Positions 9,681 through 17,443 of a stretch of 64,000 nucleotides of DNA are shown one piece after another. A model generated the notes under the pieces. The model was not told where the DNA came from. It made no database searches and saw only the letters and a program-made list of their open reading frames with translations. Made by a program: the position numbers and the translations under genes. The stretch comes from Saprospiraceae bacterium (GTDB lineage Bacteria > Bacteroidota > Bacteroidia > Chitinophagales > Saprospiraceae), in contig JADKBS010000059.1 of assembly GCA_016714985.1 (NCBI GenBank), positions 62,001-126,000 on the forward strand. Direction: 5' to 3'. Within the stretch, counting starts at the first letter, position 1; every line of letters begins with the position of its first letter.

Positions 9681-11440
9681 TCACAATGGATAAAACCAAG
9701 GCACCAGTACCATGATGGCCGCAAATAACAACAAGGTGACCAATATGCCCACCTTGAAAAAGTCCGCAACCTTGTAGCGCCCCGGCCCATAGACCAGTAT
9801 GCAACTTGGCTCAAACGGAGTAATGAGCGAAACGGATGCACCCAGCATGACCCCAAGTGCAAAAGAAATTGGATTTGCGCCCAATGACTGTGCCGATTCC
9901 AGTGCCACGGGCAGCACCACCAGTGCAGCTGCCGCATTCGACATGGGCTGGGTGAGCAGGATGGTGAGCAATACGTAAGCTCCCAAAACGGCCAATGTAC
10001 CCATGCCCCCAAACCAGTCGTTGATGTGCCCGGCGAGGAAGTCCGCCGCACCCGTTTTTTGCAGCGCAACCCCAAATGACGACATGCCGCCGATGAGCAC
10101 CAACAGGTTCCACTCTATTTTTTCATAAGCCTCCTCTGGTTTGATACATTTAAAAAGAACGCAAAGAAAAGCCGCCAGCATGAACGCCACCGAGAGTGGA
10201 ATCACGTTGAGGCTGCCGAGGAGGATGGCCCCGATGAAAAAAATGCCGGACAGCAGGGCATTCCGGTTGCCGGGGCCCGGCTGGTAGCTGTGCTCGTGCA
10301 GCACCACGAAATCGCTGAACGATTGGCGGAAGCGAATGGTCTCCGCAGGGCCTTGCAGCAGCAGTCGGTCGCCAGGCCTGATTTCCGTGGCCCCGATTTT
10401 CTCCGAGAGTGTCTGCCCCTCCCGGTTGATGGCGATGACTGCCAAGCCGAAGCGCCGCTTGAACTCCGCCTCCTTTACCGTCACGCCTACGAAGTCGTTG
10501 GTTGGCAGCACGAGTACCTCGGCTATTTGGATGTCCTCCGAAACAAGGTCGTCGGCTATCTTGGCATCGGCGAGGATGTCAATGCCATTGGCGTCCTTTA
10601 TTTTCAGCAATTCTTCAAGGCTCCCCTCCACGAGTAGCACGTCATTGGCCTGTACCACGGAATCGGCATCGGCGATGGCATTTCGACCATCCCGTATGAT
10701 GTTGAGCACCCGCAACCCGATGCGGCTGATGACCGTCTGCCGAATTTTTCGGCCTACGAGCGAGGAGTTCTTTTTCACCAATATTTCAGTAAAATACTGC
10801 TGCTGCTTCAGGTCCTGGAGCATGTCCACCTCTTTGTAATCAGGCAGCAACCGCATGCCTACGGTAGCAAAAACACCACGCCGATGATGCAGAGCACAAT
10901 GCCGATGGGCGCAAAATCGAACATGCCGAAAGGCTCAAAACCGTTCTTGGCAAGGTAGGCGTTCACGGCCACGTTGGTCGAGGTGCCAATGACCGTGCAG
11001 GTGCCACCAAGGATGCTGGCAAAGGCAACAGGCATCAGCAGCTTAGAAGGGCTGATATGAAGCTTGCGGGCCAGCCCCACCACTGGGGCTACGAACATCG
11101 CCGTCACGGTGGTATTGTTCATAAAGGCCGATGTAAGGCTAACAACGGTCATCAGCATGGCGGGCAGGGAGCGCACCCGGTTTTGCATCAGGGAAAACAG
11201 CCTATGGCCGATGAGGTCGAGCACGCCCGCCTTTTGCATGGCCGCCCCCACCACGAAGATGCTGGCGAGCATGATGATGAAATCGCTGCCGTAGCCCGAA
11301 AAAGCCTCACTCGGGGTCAGGATGCCCAACGAGGTGAGCACCAGCAATAAGCCCACCGTGATGACATCCACGGGTATCTTCTCCGTAGCGAAGAGCACTA
11401 CGGCGATGACAAGCAAGCCTAAGACCAGTGCGATTTCCAT
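9681..11440 (-). pseudogene. SLC13/DASS-family permease with RCK_C (TrkA-C) domains, frameshifted
   Basis: Inner-membrane anion/sodium symporter-like permease. The N-terminal half (start 11440) has the membrane segments VLGLLVIAVVLFATEKIPVD, LASIFVVGAAMQKAGVLDLI and SAFMNNTTVTAMFVAPVV (the SNNTT-like signature). After GVVF the frame breaks. The second half reads ...ATVGMRLLPDYKEVD, followed by two TrkA-C ligand-binding domains (EILVKKNSSLVGRKIRQ; VVLHEHSY) and the second membrane half with QPMSNAAAALVVLPVAL. Inserting one T in the T5 run at 10869-10873 joins the halves as GVVFFATVGMRLLPDY, matching the family layout. So a 1-base deletion in a homopolymer separates two otherwise intact halves; sequencing error is quite possible. 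The substrate (dicarboxylate, sulfate or other) cannot be told. Confidence 0.88.
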
Positions 11441-11454
11441 AGGCGGTTGGGCTT

Positions 11455-11564
11455 TAATTATTTAGCAGGGGACTTGAAAATCCCCCCCAAAGCCTCCATT
11501 TTGGGAGGGGAAAAGATAAAAATTCATTTTCCTTTTCCCCTCCCACACCCTCCCAAAAAGTTAG
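11455..11564. repeat. Palindromic element B (TTAGCAGGGG family)
   Basis: It starts TAATTATTTAGCAGGGG and ends CCCACACCCTCCCAAAAAGTTAG, with inner hairpins (GGGGAAAAG... / ...CTTTTCCCC). The ends match copies A (5763) and C (13508), while the core differs. It lies in the divergent gap between the SLC13 gene and the lipoprotein gene. I see no clear flanking duplication here. Confidence 0.6.
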
Positions 11565-11740
11565 ATCGGGTTTTGGACAAAGGTAGGAAAAAGGCGGTTT
11601 CAACTTCGTTTTGGCGGCTTCCAACGATGAAAATTGCAAAACGGGCATGTGAATAGGCAAATTTGTCCCATCAAAACAAGCATGGAGGAACCTGCAAAAG
11701 TCAACCAAATAGCATTTAAACTTCTCATTTTCAAGGGCTT

Positions 11741-11780
11741 GGGAAATCGTAATTCGTAAATCCCAAATCGCAAATCCAAT
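11741..11780. repeat. Short-word array (AATCGTAA/AATCCCAAATCGCAAATCC)
   Basis: A run of variations on the word AATC(G/C)(T/C)AA just upstream of the lipoprotein start. It resembles the CGGATTGCGGATT words seen in dnaE and before rplT, read in the opposite direction. The rest of the gap 11565-11807 shows no gene. Confidence 0.45.
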
Positions 11781-11807
11781 TACCTTCACAATTTAAAACC
11801 TGACGAG

Positions 11808-12449
11808 ATGAAAAAGCATCAAAAATTGGCCACTATCGCCCTGGCGGGCTTGCTTGCACTGTTAATGAATGGATGCATACCTTCCCTCCAGCCACTCTAC
11901 ACTCCCGACAAACTCGTATTGCTGAACGGCCTTGTCGGGGCATGGCAGGAAGACCTCAGCCAAAAACAGGGCGATGTAACCAACAAGAAAAAGCCCGAGA
12001 CTTGGACTTTCCAAAAGGTCGAGGACAAAAAATACTTGCTGATTCACAAAGACCAGCATGGCCTCGCCGCCGCCTTCGATGTTCATGTGGTGAAACTCGG
12101 CACGCACTATTTCATGGATTTTTTCCCTGGTAGCCTGCCCGAAAACTACAAAAACGGCAAGGTGGGCGACCCCGAGGTCATGAACGAATTCTTGAAGTTG
12201 CACTTGCTGGCGGTGCATACCTTTGCAAAGGTGGAACTCTCGGGAAAGACGCTGAAAATCAACATGTTCGACCCAGATTTCTTGCGGAAACTGCTGGAGA
12301 ACCAGCAAATCCGCATCAGGCATGAAAAAACGGAGGCTGGTTATTTGCTCACGGCTTCTTCGGAGGATTTGCAAAAGTTCGTCGAGAAATACGCAGATGA
12401 AAAATCGGCCTTCCTCGATGAGCCAGCCGTACTGAACCTGAAGCTTTAG
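11808..12449 (+). CDS. Lipoprotein of unknown function
   Basis: 213 residues. A lipoprotein signal peptide ends at LLALLMNGC (Cys23), so the mature protein is probably anchored in the outer or inner membrane facing the periplasm. The mature part has the motif LVGAWQEDLSQ..., suggestive of a lipocalin-like or copper-resistance-NlpE-like small barrel that often begins G-x-W. That comparison is only impressionistic. It ends 6 bp before the start of the LytS-type kinase, so the two are probably co-transcribed, and the lipoprotein could feed a signal to the kinase. I do not recognise a named family. Confidence 0.75.
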   Translation: MKKHQKLATIALAGLLALLMNGCIPSLQPLYTPDKLVLLNGLVGAWQEDLSQKQGDVTNKKKPETWTFQKVEDKKYLLIHKDQHGLAAAFDVHVVKLGTHYFMDFFPGSLPENYKNGKVGDPEVMNEFLKLHLLAVHTFAKVELSGKTLKINMFDPDFLRKLLENQQIRIRHEKTEAGYLLTASSEDLQKFVEKYADEKSAFLDEPAVLNLKL

Positions 12450-12455
12450 ACCATT

Positions 12456-13505
12456 ATGAAGCGCTTCATTTCCATAAAAAACATCGCCCAGAACAGGTGG
12501 CTCCAGCACCTACTGTTCTGGGCTTTGTCCTTTTACATGCTGATGCGGCTGTTCGCCTATTCCGATGAAATCACCACGGTGGACATTGTCTATACTCTTT
12601 TATTCCACCTGAGTATTTGGTTGGCGGTATATATCAATTTAAATTGGCTCATACCTGATTATTTTAGGGTCGGAAAATATGGAACTTATTGCTTCTTATT
12701 GATAGTCATTTTTTGCACAGCAATAGGTTTTAACTTATTGACATTCAATTATTTGTCTGATTTTTTATTTCCAGGATATTATTTTATTGCCTATTATGGT
12801 TTTTTGGAAATAGCCCAATTCATTGCCGCATATATCGCCATTACAACGCTCATTAAACTATCCAAAAGTTGGTTTAAATATCGGGAGATACATGATAAAT
12901 TACGTCGCCTGGAAGCCGAGAAAATAGCTACCGAACTCAGCGCCCTCAAATCGCAGGTAAACCCCCATTTCCTGTTCAACAGCTTGAACAACCTCTACTC
13001 CCTCGCCCTCGACCAAGACAAGCGCACGCCCGACATCATCCTTCGCCTCTCGCAGACGATGCGCTACCTGCTCTACGAATCGAATGCCGATTTCGTGCCG
13101 CTGGCAAAGGAAGTGGAGCACCTCCAAAACTTCGTGGAGATGCAACGCCTTCGGGTGGGCGAAAAGGCCATCATCAGCTTCCAAGTGCAGGGCGATTTGG
13201 GCGAAAAGCAGGTAGCCCCCTTGCTCTTCCTGCCCCTCGTGGAGAACGGATTCAAGCACGGCATCAAGGGGGAAACGGAGGGGGCATTCATCAAAATACA
13301 CTTGCAAGTGGCTGACGATCAACTGGTTTTTAAAACAGAAAACAACAAGGGTACCGTGGACGAACCCATACGAGACGACAAAAGCGGCGGCGTTGGGTTG
13401 GAAAACCTACGCCGAAGACTGAACCTGCTTTACCCTGACAAGCATAAATTGGATGTCGTGGATGGGGTAACGGTTTTTACAGTAGTCCTCACCATACAAC
13501 TTTAG
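12456..13505 (+). CDS. LytS-type sensor histidine kinase
   Basis: 349 residues. It has four predicted membrane segments in the first 145 residues (WLQHLLFWALSFYMLMRL; IVYTLLFHLSIWLAVYINL; FLLIVIFCTAIGFNLLTF; FIAAYIAITTLIKL), then the His_kinase (PF06580) domain. The phosphorylated histidine is His171 in NPHFLFNSLNNL, and the ATPase part follows (LFLPLVENGFKHGI; GGVGLENLRRRL). It autophosphorylates and passes phosphate to a LytTR-type response regulator, presumably the one at 13789. The membrane-coding part is AT-richer than the rest. The stop codon is within the 12-bp direct repeat that flanks palindromic element C. Confidence 0.92.
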   Translation: MKRFISIKNIAQNRWLQHLLFWALSFYMLMRLFAYSDEITTVDIVYTLLFHLSIWLAVYINLNWLIPDYFRVGKYGTYCFLLIVIFCTAIGFNLLTFNYLSDFLFPGYYFIAYYGFLEIAQFIAAYIAITTLIKLSKSWFKYREIHDKLRRLEAEKIATELSALKSQVNPHFLFNSLNNLYSLALDQDKRTPDIILRLSQTMRYLLYESNADFVPLAKEVEHLQNFVEMQRLRVGEKAIISFQVQGDLGEKQVAPLLFLPLVENGFKHGIKGETEGAFIKIHLQVADDQLVFKTENNKGTVDEPIRDDKSGGVGLENLRRRLNLLYPDKHKLDVVDGVTVFTVVLTIQL

Positions 13506-13646
13506 GTAACTGCTTAGCAGGGGTGATTTTTGGGGAAAAATTGAAAATTTTTCCCCAAAAAACACCCCAAAATGTGGGAGGAGAGAGAAAAAATGAAATT
13601 TTTTCTCTCTCCTCCCACACCCTCCTAAGCAATTACAACTTTAGGT
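13496..13646. repeat. Palindromic element C (TTAGCAGGGG family) with 12-bp flanking direct repeats
   Basis: The element (13508-13634) begins AACTGCTTAGCAGGGGTG and ends CACCCTCCTAAGCAATT, giving near-identical inverted ends (AAyTGCTTAGsAGGG). Inside are two back-to-back hairpins, the second with a perfect 21-bp stem (13574-13594 with 13597-13617). The sequence ACAACTTTAGGT is present at 13496-13507 and 13635-13646, exactly flanking the element and including the TAG stop of the kinase gene. This is the best-preserved copy in the window. Confidence 0.78.
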
Positions 13647-13715
13647 TAAATGAAAGGCAAACTTGATATTTTACAATTGCAAAGCGCTTGTGTCCATGGC
13701 ATTGCCCTGACCGCC

Positions 13716-13769
13716 ATCCCGAGGGGTCGGGACAAGACCTGCCCTCCCGAGGGTCGGAACAAGACCTGC
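13716..13769. repeat. Tandem copy of CCCGAGGGGTCGGGACAAG word
   Basis: Two units of about 26 bp. The first is ATCCCGAGGGGTCGGGACAA, the second CTCCCGAGGGTCGGAACAA, each followed by GACCTGC. Each unit has the palindrome CCCGA-n-TCGG. Nearly the same unit is duplicated inside dnaE at 26482-26537. CAAACTGCCAACTTG follows directly, a word of the CTGCCAA family. Confidence 0.6.
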
Positions 13770-13788
13770 AAACTGCCAACTTGTTCAT

Positions 13789-14484
13789 ATGAATACCATC
13801 CGCTGCATCGCCGTGGACGATGAGCCGCTGTCGCTCCGCATCATCGAAAAATACGCTGCCGACCTGTCGCAGCTTGACCTCGTGACCACCTGTTCCAATG
13901 CCTTCGAGGCAATGGAAGCATTGCGCCTGCACCAAATTGACCTCATATTCCTGGATATCAACATGCCCAAGCTTTCCGGCATCAGCCTTTTGAAGTCGCT
14001 GGACAGGCCACCGCTGGTCGTATTCACCACTGCTTACCCGGAATTCGCCGTGGAAGGCTTCGAGTTGGAGGCCGTGGACTACCTGCTCAAGCCCTTTTCC
14101 CTAGAGCGGTTCATCAAGGCCGTGAACCGTGCCGCCGACCGCTTGGCCGCCGCTCCTACGCACGAGCCACAACGCCCTGCTTTCCTTTTGGTAAAAGCTG
14201 ATAAAAAACTCTACAAGGTTGATTTTCAAGACATTAACTACCTTGAAGCGTACGGCGACTATGTGAAGGTTTTCACGAAGGATAAAATGCTGCTCACCAA
14301 GGAACGCCTTGCCACCATTGAGCAGCAACTGCCGCAGGGGCTGTTTTTCCGAATCCACCGCTCGTACATCATTGCGCTTTCTGCCATTGACTTCATCGAA
14401 GGCAACCTGGTGAAAATCGGGAAAGAGAAGCTGCCCATCAGCGAGGGCCTGAAAGAGGGGTTAATGGAGAAATTGAAGGATTAG
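13789..14484 (+). CDS. LytTR-family response regulator
   Basis: 231 residues. The receiver domain occupies residues 3-120, with acidic pair Asp10/Asp11, phospho-acceptor Asp56 (LIFLDINMPKLSG) and Lys in LLKPFSLERF. The LytTR DNA-binding domain spans about residues 130-230 (LVKADKKLYKVDFQDINYLEAYGDYVKV; FFRIHRSYIIAL). It is the expected partner of the LytS-type kinase upstream. About 280 bp of repeat-rich DNA separates them, so it may have its own promoter or be reached by read-through. Its target genes are not visible. It ends 5 bp from the convergent kinase-like gene. Confidence 0.93.
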   Translation: MNTIRCIAVDDEPLSLRIIEKYAADLSQLDLVTTCSNAFEAMEALRLHQIDLIFLDINMPKLSGISLLKSLDRPPLVVFTTAYPEFAVEGFELEAVDYLLKPFSLERFIKAVNRAADRLAAAPTHEPQRPAFLLVKADKKLYKVDFQDINYLEAYGDYVKVFTKDKMLLTKERLATIEQQLPQGLFFRIHRSYIIALSAIDFIEGNLVKIGKEKLPISEGLKEGLMEKLKD

Positions 14485-14488
14485 GGCC

Positions 14489-15526
14489 TCAAGCTATAAA
14501 ATCCGCTATCTGCCCAAGCAACGCCAACTGCCCCCTCCCCCGCACCAAATTATGCCCCGCATATTTTACTTTATAATAAATATCCCCCACGATATAATCG
14601 CCGATAAAACGCACAGCCTGCATGAGCGTGAGCCAAGGGCCAGCCAGTGGCAAGGCGCTGCGCTCTTCGGGGGTTAGGATGTCGCCCATTTGGGAAAGAA
14701 AACCTTCCAACAAAGCATTATAAATCGCTTGCCGGAAATGGATCTTGTTCAAATCCGCTTCGTCTTCATTGGCGAGGCTGGTGGCCGTGCGCACGAGGTC
14801 GCCAAAGTCGGAGAGGACGATGCCGGGCATGACCGTGTCGAGGTCAATAACGGCCACGGCGGTCGGGTGGGCCTTGTCGGAGGCGGCGTCGAAGAGCAGG
14901 TTGTTCACCTTCGTGTCGTGGTGGATGGCCCGCAGCGGCAGGTGCAGGTCGGCCACCCGTTGGAAGAGCGACTGGTGCTCCAAGATGGCGTCCACCTCTG
15001 CACGGGCCTCGGCGAGGCGCTCCGGGATGGCGTTCTGCACGGCCTGGTGGAACTGCTCCAAGCGCCAGCGGCCGTCGTGGAAATTAGGGATGGTCTCCTG
15101 CAATTGCGCAGCATCCAAACTGTCCAATGCCCTTGCAAAAGCACCGAAAGCCTTGGCCGCCGCATAGGCTTGGCCGGGCGTTTCCACCTGCTCGTAGGAC
15201 GCCGTTTTATCGAAAAAAGGAAAAACCCGCCAGTAGTTGCCTGTCTCATCGTGGTGGAGCCATTGGCCGTCCAGCGTGGGGCGGGGCGAGAGTATTTTCA
15301 ATGAATAGTCTTGTTTTCCTAGGTGCTCCGCAACGAGTTGGATGTTCTGCATGACGGCCTCCGGCTGCCGGAAGACGTGGTGGTTAAGGCGCTGGAGCAG
15401 CCAAGTCTGCGGCTGGCCGCCCACCACGATTTCAAGGCGGTAGGTGTCGTTGATATGGCCAGTGCCAAAGGGCGACAGGCTGACAAGTTGTTGATAATCA
15501 AAGAAATGCTGAACGATTTGTTCCAT
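14489..15526 (-). CDS. Phosphotransferase (APH fold), N-acetylhexosamine 1-kinase-like
   Basis: 345 residues of the aminoglycoside-phosphotransferase/choline-kinase fold. The N-lobe begins with a glycine-rich loop (LSPFGTGHINDTY). The catalytic loop is IHHDTKVNNLLF (general-base Asp and metal-binding Asn) and the metal-binding Asp follows in VAVIDLDTVMPG, with the signature LSDFGDLVRTA. This arrangement is that of NahK-type kinases (often misnamed mucin desulfatases), which phosphorylate free N-acetylhexosamines at C1. With the GH20 hexosaminidase 5 kb away, use of amino sugars is a reasonable inference but not proven. The stop is at 14489, tail-to-tail with the LytTR gene. Confidence 0.85.
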   Translation of the reverse strand: MEQIVQHFFDYQQLVSLSPFGTGHINDTYRLEIVVGGQPQTWLLQRLNHHVFRQPEAVMQNIQLVAEHLGKQDYSLKILSPRPTLDGQWLHHDETGNYWRVFPFFDKTASYEQVETPGQAYAAAKAFGAFARALDSLDAAQLQETIPNFHDGRWRLEQFHQAVQNAIPERLAEARAEVDAILEHQSLFQRVADLHLPLRAIHHDTKVNNLLFDAASDKAHPTAVAVIDLDTVMPGIVLSDFGDLVRTATSLANEDEADLNKIHFRQAIYNALLEGFLSQMGDILTPEERSALPLAGPWLTLMQAVRFIGDYIVGDIYYKVKYAGHNLVRGRGQLALLGQIADFIA

Positions 15527-15633
15527 TTAGACAGGATGGTTTGTGGGCAAAGTTGCGGAAAACTGTTGACAATAAGCCGTTTACTCCATCCTTTTGGCTT
15601 GCCGCAATAAAAATTGACGGAACGATAAAAATC

Positions 15634-15701
15634 AATTGCGATTGAAACATATTGTTTTATATTTGTCGCTAATTAGAGAAAATAAAACAATTATGTTTCA
15701 A
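15634..15701 (+). promoter_or_regulatory. dinB promoter with two AAACA-n-TGTTT dyads forming a long inverted repeat
   Basis: TATATTTG at 15658-15665 matches the Bacteroidota -7 element TAnnTTTG, with ATTG 20 bp upstream as a weak -33. Two dyads, AAACA-TAT-TGTTT (15645-15657) and AAACA-ATTA-TGTTT (15685-15698), lie about 40 bp apart. Each belongs to a longer 19/20-nt arm (15642-15660 and 15682-15701), and the arms are inverted copies with one extra base. The left site is between the promoter elements and the right site covers the ATG (15693-15695). This looks like a repressor operator pair, possibly for damage control. The regulator is unknown. Confidence 0.6.
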
Positions 15702-16841
15702 AATGCCGTAGCGCACCTCGACCTCGATGCTTTTTTCGCATCGGTGGAGGTGCTGACAAACAGTGCCCTGAAGGGGAGACCGCTCATCGTGGGCGGTGTG
15801 GGCGACAGGGGCGTGGTGGCCTCGTGCAGCTACGAGGCGAGGCATTTCGGGGTACGCTCCGCCATGCCCGTCAGGATGGCGCTGCGGCTCTGCCCCGATG
15901 CCCTCGTGCTGCGGGGCGACCACGACGAGTACACCAAGCAGTCCAAGCTCGTCACCGACATCATTGACTCGGAAGCGCCCTTGTTTGAAAAAGCCTCCAT
16001 TGACGAGTTCTACCTCGATCTGGCGGGCATGGACAAATATGTGGGCTGCTGGAAGTGGTCGCAGGAGTTGCGCCAGAAAATCATGCGGGAGACTGGGCTG
16101 CCCGTGTCGCTCGGCCTATCGGTGAACAAGCTGGTGTCGAAGGTGGGCACGGGCGAGGCCAAGCCCAACGGGGCAAGGCTGGTGGAGTGCGGCACCGAGC
16201 GGACCTTCCTCTCGCCGCTGTCGGTGGGCAAGCTGCCCTCGGTGGGACGGGAGACCTACCAGAAGCTGAGCACGATGGGCGTGCGGCAGGTGGGCACACT
16301 GGCGCAGATACCGCCCCGGCTGCTGGAGCGGGAGTTCGGCAAGCACGGCATCTCGCTCTGGAAAAAGGCCAACGGCATTGACAACTCCCCCATCGTGCCG
16401 TTCCACGACCGCCAAAGCATCAGTACGGAGCGCACCTTCCAGACCGATACCATTGACGTGGACTTCCTGAACGGCCAACTCACCAAGATGGTCGGCCACC
16501 TTGCCTTCGATTTGCGCAGCCAGCAAAAACTGACCTCGTGCATCAGCGTTAAAATCCGCTACACCGATTTCAACACCTACTCGCTCCAAAAGAGCATCCC
16601 ACACACCGCCCACGACGGGGCCTTGCTGGCGCAGGGAAAGGAACTTTTCGCCAAGCTCTACCAGCGCCGCCAACTCGTGCGCCTCATCGGGGTGAAGTTC
16701 TCGAACCTCGTCCACGGCCATAGCCAGATGAGCCTGTTCGAGGATACCCAAGAGGCATCCAAGCTGCTACAGGCTATGGACAAAATCCGGCGGCGGTTCG
16801 GGGAGAAGGCGGTGCTGCGGGGGACGGCGCTGGGAAAGTGA
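15693..16841 (+). CDS. dinB: Y-family DNA polymerase IV
   Basis: 382 residues. I chose the ATG at 15693 because MFQNAVAHLDLDAFFASVE is the standard DinB start; the open frame before it is the operator region. Catalytic carboxylates are in HLDLDAFFASVE and in FEKASIDEFYLDLAG (the SIDE motif). The little-finger domain ends with QMSLFED, a beta-clamp binding motif. The enzyme performs error-prone translesion synthesis. The error-prone DnaE gene is 6.6 kb downstream on the same strand with other operons in between. GC is high and codon use matches the neighbours. Confidence 0.95.
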   Translation: MFQNAVAHLDLDAFFASVEVLTNSALKGRPLIVGGVGDRGVVASCSYEARHFGVRSAMPVRMALRLCPDALVLRGDHDEYTKQSKLVTDIIDSEAPLFEKASIDEFYLDLAGMDKYVGCWKWSQELRQKIMRETGLPVSLGLSVNKLVSKVGTGEAKPNGARLVECGTERTFLSPLSVGKLPSVGRETYQKLSTMGVRQVGTLAQIPPRLLEREFGKHGISLWKKANGIDNSPIVPFHDRQSISTERTFQTDTIDVDFLNGQLTKMVGHLAFDLRSQQKLTSCISVKIRYTDFNTYSLQKSIPHTAHDGALLAQGKELFAKLYQRRQLVRLIGVKFSNLVHGHSQMSLFEDTQEASKLLQAMDKIRRRFGEKAVLRGTALGK

Positions 16842-17012
16842 GGAGTGGACGGGTTTCGTTTTTTTGGTAAAAGTCCTACCTTGCATAAAAAATCCGACGA
16901 ATGGTTTGGGATTGACTTGGCGGGGGTGTTTTGAGCGGCCCAGGCATCGCAGCAAAATAATATCGAATCAAATTTACTTTTGCACTTCGAAAAACTGCAC
17001 AAGCAAAACGCT
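16842..17012 (+). promoter_or_regulatory. Promoter region of the TPR/AAA+ operon
   Basis: TACTTTTG at 16975-16982 matches TAnnTTTG, 30 bp before the ATG at 17013. No strong -33 TTTG is visible at the right distance. This placement argues that the frame's earlier possible start at 16980 is not used. Confidence 0.45.
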
Positions 17013-17204
17013 ATGACCAGTAGGGAGAAAAGGCTTCAACAACGTTTAGCTCTTATTTACCAACAAATTGAATTGCTACGGCGGTATCCCGAAGAATTTC
17101 ATAAAGCACTGGGCATTCAAGGCACTGTAGAATGGCTAAACGAAAGATTGGATGAAATAAACGACATTAGGAAAAAACTTCGGGAAATTAACGAAGGTTT
17201 CTAA
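17013..17204 (+). CDS. Small helical protein, unknown function
   Basis: 63 residues from the ATG at 17013; highly charged and predicted helical throughout (REKRLQQRLALIYQQIELLR; NERLDEINDIRKKLREINE). No signal peptide or membrane segment, and I recognise no family. Its stop overlaps the next start by one base (TAATG), which suggests translational coupling, and it is the first gene of the TPR/AAA+ operon. It could be an adaptor or coiled-coil partner, but that is only inferred from context. Confidence 0.6.
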   Translation: MTSREKRLQQRLALIYQQIELLRRYPEEFHKALGIQGTVEWLNERLDEINDIRKKLREINEGF

Positions 17205-17422
17205 TGCTAAAAATCATAAACATGGTAGCGCAGAAAAAAATGATGACGCCAGCCGAAATCACCGAAGAACTTCGACAAATCAAAGTCGAAATCATGGCCG
17301 AGGAGCTAACGCCTGAAGGCAAAGATGCCATACTGTCAGAGTTGGATAAAATCAGGAGCCTGCTCATGGAAATGAAAATGCAACACCAAGCCTCGAAAGT
17401 GTCGAAAAATCACAACGCCTGA
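17204..17422 (+). CDS. Small helical protein, unknown function
   Basis: 72 residues (or 66 from the Met at residue 7). It contains an acidic amphipathic helix region (PAEITEELRQIKVEIMAEELTPE; ILSELDKIRSLLMEMKMQ). It overlaps the stop of the preceding small gene by 1 base and ends 22 bp before the TPR-AAA+ gene, so all three are probably co-transcribed. No known domain is recognised. Confidence 0.6.
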   Translation: MLKIINMVAQKKMMTPAEITEELRQIKVEIMAEELTPEGKDAILSELDKIRSLLMEMKMQHQASKVSKNHNA

Positions 17423-17443
17423 CGGAGCACAGGGCTTCCCTTC

